Source: Flavobacterium microcysteis
Lineage (GTDB): Bacteria; Bacteroidota; Bacteroidia; Flavobacteriales; Flavobacteriaceae
Direction of reading: 5' to 3'
NCBI RefSeq assembly: GCF_006385255.1
Contig: NZ_VFJE01000056.1
Span: forward strand, 248,001-312,000
DNA: 64,000 nt
Shown here: piece after piece, positions 22,488 to 30,773 of the stretch
Layout: each line of letters begins with the position of its first letter
How positions within the stretch are numbered: position 1 is the first letter of the stretch
The notes under the pieces: generated by a model
What the model was told of the DNA's origin: nothing
Database searches by the model: none
The model's input: the letters and a program-made list of their open reading frames with translations, nothing else
Translations under genes and position numbers: made by a program

Positions 22488-23312
22488 TTATCCTAAAGCA
22501 GCTCTTTTGAAACCAGTAACTGTCAAGTTTGCATCAACAGATTTTACATATCCAGAAACGCTAACAGCGCCATCTTTAATGTAATCTTGGTTTACCAATG
22601 TATTGTCTTTGTAGAAACGTTGGATTTTACCTTTAGCGATGTTATCTAACATAGCTTCTGGTTTTCCTTCCTGACGTAATTGATCTTTAGCGATTTCTAC
22701 TTCTTTTTCGATGATAGATGCATCAACACCAGCCTCGTCTAATGCGATTGGGTTCATAGCAGCAGCCTGCATAGCAACGTTTCTAGCAGCTTCTTCAGCA
22801 CCAGGAACATTAGCAGAAAGAGAAACTAAAGTAGCGATTTTGTTACCAGCGTGGATGTAAGATCCAACGAAAGCACCTTCTAATCTTTCGAAAGAACCGA
22901 TTTCGATTTTTTCTCCGATAACTCCAGTTTGCTCGATTAATTTGTCAGCAACAGTGATTCCGTTGAAATCAGCTGCCAAAAATTCTTCTTTAGTTTTGAA
23001 GTTCAAAGCAAGGTTAGCCAAATCTGTAGCCAACTTTACGAAACCTTCATTTTTTCCAACGAAGTCAGTCTCACAGTTCAATGAGATAACAACACCAGAA
23101 GTTTTGTCTGCATTTACAACAGCGATAGCAGCACCTTCAGTAGATTCTCTATCAGATCTGTTAGCAGCTACTTTTTGGCCTTTTTTACGAAGGTTTTCGA
23201 TAGCTAGATCGAAGTTACCGTCAGCCTCAACAAGCGCTTTTTTGCAGTCCATCATCCCTGCACCAGTCAGGGTTCTTAATTTATTTACATCTGCAGCAGT
23301 TATAGTTGCCAT
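22488..23312 (-). CDS. tsf: Elongation factor Ts
   Basis: 274 residues. EF-Ts is the guanine nucleotide exchange factor of EF-Tu. The N-terminal UBA-like domain and signature are clear: V-N-K-L-R-T-L-T-G-A-G-M-M-D-C-K-K-A-L-V-E-A-D-G-N, and the T-D-F-V core block (N-C-E-T-D-F-V-G-K-N) that inserts next to the Mg2+ site of EF-Tu. The gene follows rpsB, as in most bacteria, separated by a 132-base spacer with a long imperfect inverted repeat. A strong terminator ends the unit. Confidence 0.98.
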   Translation of the reverse strand: MATITAADVNKLRTLTGAGMMDCKKALVEADGNFDLAIENLRKKGQKVAANRSDRESTEGAAIAVVNADKTSGVVISLNCETDFVGKNEGFVKLATDLANLALNFKTKEEFLAADFNGITVADKLIEQTGVIGEKIEIGSFERLEGAFVGSYIHAGNKIATLVSLSANVPGAEEAARNVAMQAAAMNPIALDEAGVDASIIEKEVEIAKDQLRQEGKPEAMLDNIAKGKIQRFYKDNTLVNQDYIKDGAVSVSGYVKSVDANLTVTGFKRAALG

Positions 23313-23346
23313 TTTAGTGTGTTTTTTTAAGGGTTAAAAATAAAAA

Positions 23347-23434
23347 ATTCCAAAGTCTAAATTCCAAATCCCAAGTTTATTAAATTATCAACGTATTGTA
23401 ATTTATCTGGAAATTGGAATTTAAAAATTGGAAT
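23347..23434. repeat. 27-base imperfect inverted repeat between rpsB and tsf
   Basis: The arms 23347-23373 and 23408-23434 match at 22 of 27 positions when one is reverse-complemented; each contains two ATTCCAA units. The loop is 34 bases. It is AT-rich and could form a stem in the rpsB-tsf mRNA, but there is no T run. The composition resembles the AAATCCCAAATC-type repeats near 2811 and 41855. Confidence 0.6.
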
Positions 23435-23444
23435 CTAATTTAAT

Positions 23445-24221
23445 TTATTCTTCAGTTGAAGCTTCTACAGTCTCGTTTGGAGCGTCTGTAGCTTCGTCAA
23501 CTGGCTGTTCAACTTCTTTGTCAGAAGTAGTGTTTCTGTCAGAAAGACCTTCGATAACAGCAGCAGTTACTAAAGATAAAATTTTCTCAATTGATTTAGA
23601 AGCATCGTCATTTGCAGGGATTACATAATCTACCTCTCTTGGGTCAGAGTTTGTATCTACCATTGCGAAAACTGGAATGTTTAATTTTTGAGCTTCTTTA
23701 ATCGCGATGTGTTCAGCTTTAATGTCTACAACGAACAATGCAGCAGGAAGTCTTGACATATCAGCGATAGAACCTAAGTTCTTCTCTAATTTTGCACGAA
23801 GACGATCAACCTGTAAACGTTCTTTTTTAGATAATGTCATGAAAGTACCGTCTTTCTTCATTCTATCAATAGAAGCCATTTTCTTAACCGCTTTTCTGAT
23901 AGTTACGAAGTTAGTCAACATACCACCTGGCCATCTTTCAGTGATGTAAGGCATGTTTGCTGCAGCTGCTTTTTCAGCTACGATATCTTTTGCTTGTTTT
24001 TTGGTAGCAACGAATAATATTTTTCTACCTGATGCAGCGATTTTCTTCAAAGCTTCATTAGCTTCTTCGATTTTAGCTGCAGTTTTATATAGATTGATAA
24101 TGTGGATTCCATTACGCTCCATATAGATGTAAGGAGCCATGTTTGGATCCCACTTTCTAGTCATGTGTCCGAAGTGAACACCTGCTTCTAGTAATTCTTT
24201 AACTTCTACTTTGTTTGCCAT
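23445..24221 (-). CDS. rpsB: Small ribosomal subunit protein uS2
   Basis: 258 residues. Typical S2 motifs are L-L-E-A-G-V-H-F-G-H, R-K-W-D-P-N-M-A-P-Y-I-Y, R-N-G-I-H-I-I-N-L, W-P-G-G-M-L-T-N and D-T-N-S-D-P-R-E-V-D-Y-V-I-P-A-N-D-D-A. It joins the 30S subunit late, near S1. The C-terminus after about 225 is an acidic Glu/Thr/Ala tail (P-N-E-T-V-E-A-S-T-E-E), variable in the family. It is preceded by a 165-base gap after rpsI with no firm promoter or leader structure. Confidence 0.98.
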   Translation of the reverse strand: MANKVEVKELLEAGVHFGHMTRKWDPNMAPYIYMERNGIHIINLYKTAAKIEEANEALKKIAASGRKILFVATKKQAKDIVAEKAAAANMPYITERWPGGMLTNFVTIRKAVKKMASIDRMKKDGTFMTLSKKERLQVDRLRAKLEKNLGSIADMSRLPAALFVVDIKAEHIAIKEAQKLNIPVFAMVDTNSDPREVDYVIPANDDASKSIEKILSLVTAAVIEGLSDRNTTSDKEVEQPVDEATDAPNETVEASTEE

Positions 24222-24386
24222 TTTAATAATAGTTTACGTTCTGTTGATTAGCAATGTATAAATGGCGGTTTACCGGCTGAATACATTTAGATGCTAAACT
24301 AATTTCCTGCCTCGACAGGGATTAACAACATTGTTTTGAATAATAAATGAACGATGTCTCTTCTGTTACCGAAAAGACGGGTAATA

Positions 24387-24773
24387 TTAACGTTTAGAGA
24401 ACTGGAATCTCTTACGAGCTTTCTTCTGACCGAATTTCTTACGTTCAACCATTCTTGGGTCTCTTGTTAATAAACCTTCTGGTTTCAAGATAGTTCTGTT
24501 TTCAGCGTTTACTTCGCACATTGCACGAGCGATTGCCATTCTTACAGCTTCTGCTTGACCAGTTGAACCACCACCATAAACGTTTACTTTTACGTCAAAG
24601 TTTGAAGCGTTCTCAGTCATAGAAAGAGGTTGCAAAACTTTGTACTGTAAAGTTGCAGTCGGGAAGTAAGTTGTAAATTCTTTTTTGTTTACCGTGATGT
24701 TTCCAGTTCCTTCTGTAACATAAACACGAGCAACAGCGGTTTTTCTTCTACCGATTTTGTGAATTGTAGCCAT
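24387..24773 (-). CDS. rpsI: Small ribosomal subunit protein uS9
   Basis: 128 residues beginning [19 protein letters not shown] and ending [12 protein letters not shown], the long basic tail that contacts the P-site tRNA in the 30S. The [18 protein letters not shown] block is the family signature. The ATG overlaps the rplM stop by one base, so the two are coupled. Confidence 0.98.
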   Translation of the reverse strand: MATIHKIGRRKTAVARVYVTEGTGNITVNKKEFTTYFPTATLQYKVLQPLSMTENASNFDVKVNVYGGGSTGQAEAVRMAIARAMCEVNAENRTILKPEGLLTRDPRMVERKKFGQKKARKRFQFSKR

Positions 24774-25228
24774 TACTTAAGATCGTTAAGGTTAACAGTT
24801 TTAGGTTTTTGAGCTTCGTGAGAGTGCTCAGAACCTACAACAACATTTAAATTTCTGAAAAGTTGTGCGCCTAATTTGTTTTTAGGTAGCATTCCTTTTA
24901 CTGCTTTTTCCACTAAAGATGCAGGGTTTTTTGTCTGTAATACTTTAGCAGTCAAAGTTCTTTGTCCTCCTGGGTAACCTGTGTGACGCATGTAAATTTT
25001 GTCATCCAATTTGTTACCTGTAAGGTTGATTTTTTCTGCGTTGATAACAATTACGTTATCTCCACAGTCCACGTGCGGTGTATAACTCGGCTTGTATTTA
25101 CCTCTAAGGATCATAGCGACCTTTGAAGCAAGACGGCCCAAGTTATGACCTTCAGCATCAACAACAATCCACTCTTTCGTTACAGTGGCTTTGTTCGCTG
25201 AAATTGTCTTGTAGCTTAATGTGTTCAC
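24773..25228 (-). CDS. rplM: Large ribosomal subunit protein uL13
   Basis: 151 residues. Motifs are [46 protein letters not shown] and [11 protein letters not shown]. It is an early-assembly 50S protein and the first gene of rplM-rpsI. A full TTTG-N19-TACTTTTG promoter and a short G+C hairpin at the 5' end of the leader precede it. In other phyla L13 or S9 operons can be autoregulated through the leader. Confidence 0.98.
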   Translation of the reverse strand: MNTLSYKTISANKATVTKEWIVVDAEGHNLGRLASKVAMILRGKYKPSYTPHVDCGDNVIVINAEKINLTGNKLDDKIYMRHTGYPGGQRTLTAKVLQTKNPASLVEKAVKGMLPKNKLGAQLFRNLNVVVGSEHSHEAQKPKTVNLNDLK

Positions 25229-25256
25229 AATAATTTATTTTAATTAAACATTCCAT

Positions 25257-25273
25257 CCCCAATAAAGGGGTTG
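25257..25273 (-). promoter_or_regulatory. Short leader hairpin upstream of rplM
   Basis: CCCC (25270-25267 on the minus strand) pairs with GGGG (25260-25257) around a six-base AT loop, right at the predicted 5' end of the rplM transcript and about 30 bases before the start codon. It may be an RNA stabiliser or part of an autoregulatory leader. Confidence 0.4.
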
Positions 25274-25304
25274 CAAAAGTACAATAATTATTTTTAAATG
25301 CAAA
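25274..25304 (-). promoter_or_regulatory. rplM-rpsI promoter (TTTG-N19-TACTTTTG)
   Basis: On the minus strand TTTG (25304-25301) is followed after exactly 19 bases by TACTTTTG (25281-25274), an excellent match to the Bacteroidota -33/-7 promoter. The 5' leader would be about 40 bases. Confidence 0.75.
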
Positions 25305-25428
25305 CACCTATAAAAGATTATTTTAAAGGCTGATTATCAGATTGAAAATCTGTAAATGAAGTAAGGCAAATGTACGGATTATTTTTGATTTGTCGATTCA
25401 ATAAGAGAGTAAGCCAACCTTTCAGAAT

Positions 25429-25460
25429 AAAAAAAACCATCTAAATGGCTTAGATGGTTT
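25429..25460 (-). terminator. Terminator after the ferritin-like gene pair
   Basis: AAACCATCTAA (25434-25444) pairs with TTAGATGGTTT (25450-25460). Reading the minus strand, the stem is followed by a T run (25436-25429). It lies 25 bases beyond the stop of the downstream ferritin-like gene. Confidence 0.88.
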
Positions 25461-25484
25461 GTTAAATAGTAGAAATAAGTGATT

Positions 25485-26324
25485 TTATACAATAAACAGA
25501 TTGGCTATAGTAACAGATTGTTGTGTAGTGAGCGGTTCGTCATAGGATTCTGATCCGGCCGCTCCCGGTATGGCAGGTCCTAACGATCCGTTGTTTACTG
25601 TGCTGGTATTAAATCCGGCCTGTGTTACATTTTCTTCTCCGTCATAGACCGCTTGCGTTGCAGATGGCATTCCGAGTCCTCTATCGTTTCCGGTAATCCA
25701 TCCTTTGAGTCCTCGCAGTCGTCTTACTTCCGAGGCATGGCGGGCTTCAACAGAATGAATCTGTAAAGCGGCAGTCAATAAATCGGGTGTCGATATCAAA
25801 TTACCGGCTTGTCCTTTATAGGCTCTTACTCCGGTATCTTCAAAAGCCTGTGCCAGTACTAAAAATTGCTGGTATGCGGCAGTGGTACCTATTCCTGTAG
25901 CATTAAAAGGGTCGAAAGCGCCTCCAACAGTAAAGTCAAATGTTGGTTTTGTAACCGCACTGGCTCCAAGTCCGGCAATCAAAAATTCTACATGGCTGGC
26001 TTCGTGTTTTGCAATTTGCATGAATACTTTTTCGTCTCTTCCTCCGGTTGGAATAACACCAGATTCTAATCCCAATCGATAAAACTCGTCTTCAAGATAT
26101 TCTAGTGTTAGGGCAAGTTGCAAAGCTCCAATTGGTGTGCTTGGTGTTGGTCCTATATCTGAAGCAAAAGCCTTGTTGGTAAATGCAGCCAATCCTAATG
26201 GAATTGAGGCCAAGGCTAAATTTTTACCCAATTGCCCAAATTGTCCAAAACTGTCTCTTCTGGATCCCGTACTGTTCATTAAATTATCATCAGTAAAGGA
26301 TTCTATAAATTTAAATAGATTCAT
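25485..26324 (-). CDS. Exported ferritin-like (Ferritin_2) protein
   Basis: 279 residues. A Tat-like leader is visible after a 22-residue polar lead: S-R-R-D-S-F then a hydrophobic stretch ending in K-A-F-A-S near residue 55. The mature part is a ferritin-like four-helix domain with repeated Glu/His patterns: L-E-Y-L-E-D-E-F-Y, K-H-E-A-S-H (ExxH), Q-A-F-E-D-T-G-V-R-A-Y-K-G and S-V-E-A-R-H-A-S-E-V-R-R-L. These resemble the diiron ligands of the family found in desiccation-related and Rubrerythrin-like proteins. The C-terminal ~70 residues are Gly/Asn-rich. It lies 25 bases downstream of a paralogous gene, so the pair is one operon. Metal, substrate and role are unknown; oxidative-stress or envelope iron handling is a guess. 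Confidence 0.82.
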   Translation of the reverse strand: MNLFKFIESFTDDNLMNSTGSRRDSFGQFGQLGKNLALASIPLGLAAFTNKAFASDIGPTPSTPIGALQLALTLEYLEDEFYRLGLESGVIPTGGRDEKVFMQIAKHEASHVEFLIAGLGASAVTKPTFDFTVGGAFDPFNATGIGTTAAYQQFLVLAQAFEDTGVRAYKGQAGNLISTPDLLTAALQIHSVEARHASEVRRLRGLKGWITGNDRGLGMPSATQAVYDGEENVTQAGFNTSTVNNGSLGPAIPGAAGSESYDEPLTTQQSVTIANLFIV

Positions 26325-26349
26325 AATTTCTAATTTTGTTGGTTAGTGT

Positions 26350-27093
26350 TTAAGGTAAATAGGTAGCCGTAAATTCTGTTGTGATAAAACCGCCAGCCAC
26401 AGGAAGTATCTGTGATGGATTTTTGGCAACATCCAAACCGCTTGATGCGCTTACGACATCATCGCCTGCAAAATCATTCGAATTAGGATTAATCAGGCTT
26501 CTTATTGCGGAAGCATGTCTGGCCTCGACCGAAACAATTTTTCCGGCCAATAACAAATACTCTGTGCTCGTAATTAGTTTTCCGGCTCCGTTATATGCGG
26601 CAACACCCGTGTCTTCTAATGCTTTTGCTGTTCCCAGAATAGAACTTCTGCTGCTAAAGTTTACAGTGGTGAAATCAAATTCCAGTGCGGGAAGCAATTG
26701 AGTAGAAGGATTGGACAAGGCTCCGGTCAAAGCGACCTTGAAAAATTCTCTGTGGATTACTTCATGAGCATATAAGTCAGAAAGAACCTGTTGTTCTTCG
26801 CTATTAAAAAGTGCTCCAAAGTTATTCAGGTTAACAACTCGTGTATAGAAGTCGGCTTCAAGCTGTTCTAATGCATACGCATAAGTCAAGACTCCCAGAT
26901 CGCCGCTTCCAAGATCGAATTTTCCATTTCGGACTCCTGGGGCATAAGGGCCATTGTTTGAAGAATCATCGTCATTGTTACAGCCGGTCAGGAGCAATCC
27001 AGTGGCAGCCATCGTCAGTCCGCTAATCTTTAAGAAGCTTCTTCGGTTGGTTCCCGAAGTGAGCTGTTCTTTTACAGTTACTGCGTTTTTCAT
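26350..27093 (-). CDS. Tat-exported ferritin-like lipoprotein
   Basis: 247 residues, first gene of the pair. The leader has a twin-arginine motif (N-R-R-S-F-L-K) followed by a hydrophobic core and a lipobox ending L-T-G-C near Cys38, so it should be a Tat-dependent lipoprotein; Tat export usually means cofactor loading in the cytoplasm. The ferritin-like domain shows L-E-Q-L-E-A-D-F-Y, A-H-E-V-I-H-R-E-F-F, A-L-E-D-T-G-V-A-A-Y-N-G and S-V-E-A-R-H-A-S-A-I-R, parallel to its neighbour, and the two are clearly paralogues. A run of Asp residues just after the lipid Cys (D-D-D-S-S) could influence surface export of lipoproteins in Bacteroidota. The 5' flank is a 340-base gap shared with a divergent LacI gene. 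Confidence 0.85.
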   Translation of the reverse strand: MKNAVTVKEQLTSGTNRRSFLKISGLTMAATGLLLTGCNNDDDSSNNGPYAPGVRNGKFDLGSGDLGVLTYAYALEQLEADFYTRVVNLNNFGALFNSEEQQVLSDLYAHEVIHREFFKVALTGALSNPSTQLLPALEFDFTTVNFSSRSSILGTAKALEDTGVAAYNGAGKLITSTEYLLLAGKIVSVEARHASAIRSLINPNSNDFAGDDVVSASSGLDVAKNPSQILPVAGGFITTEFTATYLP

Positions 27094-27434
27094 AAGTTAG
27101 ACATTTAAAAGGTTAATAACTAAATGGTTGATTTCAGGTTCCAACAGGAACCCTAATTGAATTACTTACGCAGAAAATTTGTTAATGGTTTTGAGAAAAT
27201 GTTATATAATTACCATGTGAATTAGTATTTTATTGTGTTTGTTTGTAATGAAATGTAATTATTTTTGAATTTTCCTAATTTTAATAAATATGGAAGTCGC
27301 TGTTGTTACGCCAAAAATGATGCTTGACATGGCGTGATAGTTATTGTTTTCCTGTTTTTAAGGTTTAATTTAAATTTTAAGTATAATTTCCAATTTTTCA
27401 CTTACTTTACATTTCCTTTATTATACGAACAGTG
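27094..27434. other. Divergent intergenic region between ferritin-like and LacI-family genes
   Basis: 340 bases, very AT-rich, with no ORF worth calling. Two inverted repeats are visible: GGTTCC-AACA-GGAACC (27137-27152, perfect) and TTACGCC/GGCGTGA (near 27307-27345, one G-T mismatch, long spacer). Either could be an operator. I see no convincing TAnnTTTG box for either flanking gene; TACATTTC near 27408 is one base off for the LacI gene. Confidence 0.5.
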
Positions 27435-28460
27435 ATGAAACCAAAAGCAACCCTAAAGCAAATAGCCAAAGAATTGAGCGTGTCTGTCTCTACAGTTTCC
27501 AAAGCGCTGAGCAACAGCCCGGAAATCAGTGAGCCTACAAAAATTAAAATTCAGGAATTTGCAAAGCTTAAAAACTACAAGCCTAATAATATTGCCATTA
27601 ACCTGAAAAACAGAAGCACAAAGACTATCGGGGTTATCATTCCGAACATCTTGAATCCGTTTTTTGCGAAAGTGTTTAGCGGGATTGAAAAGAAGGCAAA
27701 CGAAAAAGGCTATAACGTGATTACTTGTATCACTAACGAGTCTTTAAAGAAAGAAATCCACACGATAGACATGCTTAGCAACGGAACAATTGACGGATTT
27801 ATTTTGTCTATTGCAGAAGAGACGCAAAAGCAGCAAGAATTCAAGCATTTTAAAGATGCGATTTCTGATGGTATTCCTATTGTAATGTTTGACCGTATTT
27901 CTGACGAGATCAATTGCGATAAAGTAATTGTTGATGATTTTGATTCTTCGGTAAATGCTGTGAATCATATGATAAAACTGGGTTGCAAAAACATAGCGCT
28001 GCTAACGGCAATTGACAATTTGAGCGTGGCGAAATTAAGGGCGCAAGGATATGCAACAGCATTGCATGATAATGATATTGCAATCAATAAAAATTTGATC
28101 ATCCGTACTGATAATCCGGATGAATTTGATTTCAGGCTAAATGAGCTTATTAATAGCCAAACGATTGATGGCATTTTTGCGTTAGACGAACACGCTTCGA
28201 CTATGGCAATGAAAATGGCTATCAAAAAAGGAATCAAAATTCCTGATGAGCTTTGCGTAATTGGATTTGCAGACGGAGTATGGTCACGCAGATTAACGCC
28301 AAGCCTTTCTACCATCAGCCAACATGGTATTGAAATAGGAGAAGAAGCAGCTACGATGCTTATCGAAAAACTGGAAAGCAAAGAGGAAGAATACACGTAT
28401 CGAACAACGGTTATAAAAACCGAACTTCGCCAAAGAGAATCTACCCGAAAGTTATCATAA
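27435..28460 (+). CDS. LacI-family transcriptional regulator
   Basis: 341 residues from the ATG at 27435 (a GTG immediately upstream would add one Met and is not needed). The N-terminal helix-turn-helix reads A-T-L-K-Q-I-A-K-E-L-S-V-S-V-S-T-V-S-K-A-L-S-N, followed by the hinge helix (N-N-I-A-I-N-L-K-N-R-S-T-K-T-I-G-V-I-I-P) and a periplasmic-binding-protein-like ligand domain with D-G-F-I-L-S, D-E-H-A-S-T-M-A and I-G-F-A-D-G-V-W-S-R-R-L-T-P-S-L-S-T-I. It should bind a palindromic operator with a small-molecule effector, usually a sugar. No sugar-use genes lie next to it, so its targets are elsewhere or unknown; the divergent ferritin-like pair is a possible target by position. Confidence 0.93.
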   Translation: MKPKATLKQIAKELSVSVSTVSKALSNSPEISEPTKIKIQEFAKLKNYKPNNIAINLKNRSTKTIGVIIPNILNPFFAKVFSGIEKKANEKGYNVITCITNESLKKEIHTIDMLSNGTIDGFILSIAEETQKQQEFKHFKDAISDGIPIVMFDRISDEINCDKVIVDDFDSSVNAVNHMIKLGCKNIALLTAIDNLSVAKLRAQGYATALHDNDIAINKNLIIRTDNPDEFDFRLNELINSQTIDGIFALDEHASTMAMKMAIKKGIKIPDELCVIGFADGVWSRRLTPSLSTISQHGIEIGEEAATMLIEKLESKEEEYTYRTTVIKTELRQRESTRKLS

Positions 28461-28463
28461 ACT

Positions 28464-28491
28464 AAAAAGCCCACTACAAGTGGGCTTTTTT
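28464..28491 (+). terminator. Bidirectional terminator between LacI gene and serine hydrolase gene
   Basis: AAAAAGCCCACT (28464-28475) pairs with AGTGGGCTTTTTT (28479-28491) around a three-base loop, with T runs on both strands. It separates two converging genes. Confidence 0.9.
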
Positions 28492-28497
28492 ATGCTT

Positions 28498-29805
28498 TTA
28501 TTTTTCTTTAGTGAGTTTGAATTCATGTCCACCTTGCAGTATAGTCATTGCATTTGGTGAAAAGACCAATTCCAGGCTTGCAGGGTCAAAATTGAATTTG
28601 GTGTCGCTTAAAGGATTTAGCGGGAAAGATTCCTGTCCGGTTGCCTGACAGATCAGCACGCCTTTCTCTTCTTTGATTGTAATCTTTAAAGGGAAATTAG
28701 GATCGGAGTAGGTACCTACATAACTTTTAAGGATGGCAACATCTACAGTGGCTGTTTTCAGGTTAGGGAATCGGTAAGGCATTTTATAGTAAATGCTGAA
28801 AATCCCAATCATTATTCCGTTCATGTCATAGCCTTGGCCGTTGTCAAGCAATGCAATACTCAATTTTTCCTTTTGATAATGTACCAGAGTCGAGGAGAAG
28901 CTTTCGATTCCACCAGAATGACCATAGAATTTCCTTTCAGCAAAAGGCATGGCAAAAATTCCTTTTCCATATCCATTTTCGATGGTAATCATAGAGTCCA
29001 AAGAAGGCTGTTTTAGCAATTTTCCTGAAAATAAGGCATTGATAAAATTAGTCAAATCTCCGGCAGACGATAATATGGCTCCAGCTCCGCCCGGAATAGA
29101 CATGTCTTCTTTTTGGCCTTCCTTCCAGTTTTTTCCATCCCAATCATAAGAAAGAGCTTCGTTTTTTGCGCCAGTAGCAAACCCTGTATTTTTGAGTCCT
29201 AATTTTTGTATAATTCGGGTGTTGATATTGTCTGCATAGCTTTTTTTGGTAAGGTCTTCAATAATCCATCCCAGAATTACATAATTGGAATTGCTGTATT
29301 CTGCTTTTTCTCCCGGTTCAAAAACAGGTTTGCCTGCTTTGATTTTCTTCATCAGCTCGCTGCGGGTTTTTGGCAGTTTTGCATATATTGGATAATCCAG
29401 GTCGTTCGTAAAGCTATAGATACCGCTGGAGTGGGTAAGAAGATTGTCAATAGTGATATCTTCTGAGTTTTGTATTGTAGGGAAGAATTTGGACAGTTTG
29501 GTGTCAAGGGTCAGTTTTTTTTCTTCAATAAGCTGTAAAATGACTACAGACGTAAATGTTTTTGTAATGGAACCAATCTTGTATCGTGTCTGATTGTCTG
29601 CCTTGATTTTGTTTTTTACATCGGCATAGCCATAGGATTTTTCAAAAACAATCTCGTCGTTATTTCGAATGGCGACACTCCCCATGAATTTATTATTCGA
29701 AGTGAGGTAATTCAGAAGGCTGTCAATTTTTTCAAATCGCGTTTCGCTTTGTGAAAATGCATTTAACGATAGGGAAATAGACAGGAATAAGAATATTTTT
29801 TTCAT
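28498..29805 (-). CDS. Exported serine hydrolase, beta-lactamase/PBP-like fold
   Basis: 435 residues with a signal peptide (MKKIFLFLSISLSLNAFSQ). The serine beta-lactamase-related (class C/PBP4*) motifs are present: G-S-I-T-K-T-F (S-x-x-K nucleophile motif near residue 78), E-Y-S-N-S-N-Y (Y-x-N) and a G-H-S-G-G motif replacing the KTG box. A C-terminal domain of about 100 residues follows. Such proteins are D-aminopeptidases, esterases or cell-wall-related hydrolases; true beta-lactam hydrolysis should not be assumed. It precedes the aspartyl protease gene's 3' side by 25 bases on the same strand, so the two may be co-transcribed, with the protease gene first. Confidence 0.88.
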   Translation of the reverse strand: MKKIFLFLSISLSLNAFSQSETRFEKIDSLLNYLTSNNKFMGSVAIRNNDEIVFEKSYGYADVKNKIKADNQTRYKIGSITKTFTSVVILQLIEEKKLTLDTKLSKFFPTIQNSEDITIDNLLTHSSGIYSFTNDLDYPIYAKLPKTRSELMKKIKAGKPVFEPGEKAEYSNSNYVILGWIIEDLTKKSYADNINTRIIQKLGLKNTGFATGAKNEALSYDWDGKNWKEGQKEDMSIPGGAGAILSSAGDLTNFINALFSGKLLKQPSLDSMITIENGYGKGIFAMPFAERKFYGHSGGIESFSSTLVHYQKEKLSIALLDNGQGYDMNGIMIGIFSIYYKMPYRFPNLKTATVDVAILKSYVGTYSDPNFPLKITIKEEKGVLICQATGQESFPLNPLSDTKFNFDPASLELVFSPNAMTILQGGHEFKLTKEK

Positions 29806-29830
29806 GGATCTTTTTTTAAAGTGATAAACC

Positions 29831-30709
29831 CTAATTATTGATGATCATATTTCTGTTTTGGATATCAATCGTAATCTTATCTCCAAGCCAGTTGATGCTT
29901 CCGATAGCTTCATAAATCAATCCTTCGATAAAAGTAGCCTTGAAATCGGAAGCTGAAATTTTAGTGTTCGATTGTGCATTTATTTTGGAAAGATTGGTGT
30001 AATAATAGTTGTTTCCTTCGGTTGGCTTGAAATCGCTTTTCTGATGTTTCATCTCTGTTTTTGAAGGGTCAATTCCCAACGATTCCATATATCTTGAATT
30101 AAATCTGAAAACATTGAAACCTGCGCCGCTGTCTAAATTCATCTGTACAACAAGCTTGTCATCGAGCTTTACATAAGTGGCAATATCCAAAGCTTTTCCT
30201 AACTCATCTGAAACCTGGATTGGAAGCGAAATACCTTTTTTTGCCAGTTCTTTTACGGATTTTTCTGTTTCTAAAATCAATGCTTTATTCTTATAATCAA
30301 TTGTGATTGGAATGTTTCTGAAAGGCAATAACGAGATCAAACCATCTACTGGAAAATCCATGTCAAGGACTGTGAATTTTTCGGCATTTAGTTTCTGATT
30401 TCCTATTTCAAAACTTTTGGTGTCCCAAAAATCCGCTACAATCTGTTCGCCTGTGGCCCTGTGACCGGTATAAAAGCCATCTGTTTTTTTTAGGTCATTT
30501 ATGTTGTCGGCAAATTTCTTTGTCAATAGATTAAGCCCGGCACCCGTATCAAAAATGAAATTCCCTTCTATATCGTTTATTTTCGCTTTTATTAAAATAT
30601 GGCCGCTTCCCAGTAAGGTAAAGGGAATGCTGACTGTTTTATTGATTTGACTTTGCCCAAAAGAATTTAGGCATAAAAGCAGGCATAGAAATAGGGCTGT
30701 TCTTTTCAT
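29831..30709 (-). CDS. Exported two-lobed retropepsin/pepsin-like aspartyl protease
   Basis: 292 residues with a signal peptide (MKRTALFLCLLLCLNSFGQ). The first lobe has the catalytic motif N-F-I-F-D-T-G-A-G-L-N-L-L near residue 54, and the second lobe has V-Q-M-N-L-D-S-G-A-G-F-N-V-F near residue 194. Two D-[TS]-G-A motifs in one chain mean an internal pepsin-like pseudodimer could be built, unlike viral retropepsins, which dimerise. The D-S-G in the second lobe is a tolerated variant. Targets are unknown; the protein is expected in the periplasm or secreted, as there is no lipobox. It lies 64 bases downstream of polA on the same strand and 25 bases before the serine hydrolase gene. Confidence 0.85.
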   Translation of the reverse strand: MKRTALFLCLLLCLNSFGQSQINKTVSIPFTLLGSGHILIKAKINDIEGNFIFDTGAGLNLLTKKFADNINDLKKTDGFYTGHRATGEQIVADFWDTKSFEIGNQKLNAEKFTVLDMDFPVDGLISLLPFRNIPITIDYKNKALILETEKSVKELAKKGISLPIQVSDELGKALDIATYVKLDDKLVVQMNLDSGAGFNVFRFNSRYMESLGIDPSKTEMKHQKSDFKPTEGNNYYYTNLSKINAQSNTKISASDFKATFIEGLIYEAIGSINWLGDKITIDIQNRNMIINN

Positions 30710-30773
30710 TGTAGGGTTTAGAATGATTGTTTATGTGACGCAAATTGCGGGTTTCTGTTACACCTTCTCTGGT

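Noticed and set aside
24222-24386. rpsB leader as a ribosomal-protein-binding RNA
   Set aside because: Only a weak four-pair stem (CGGT/ACCG) near 24272 is visible; no covariation can be shown from one sequence.
27137-27152. GGAACC as the -35 element of an ECF sigma factor promoter
   Set aside because: No matching -10 (CGTC-like) sequence at the right distance in either direction; more likely a palindromic site or chance.
28498-29805. Calling the serine hydrolase a beta-lactamase resistance gene
   Set aside because: The motifs support only a beta-lactamase-related fold (SITK, YSN, HSGG); no evidence for antibiotic hydrolysis.
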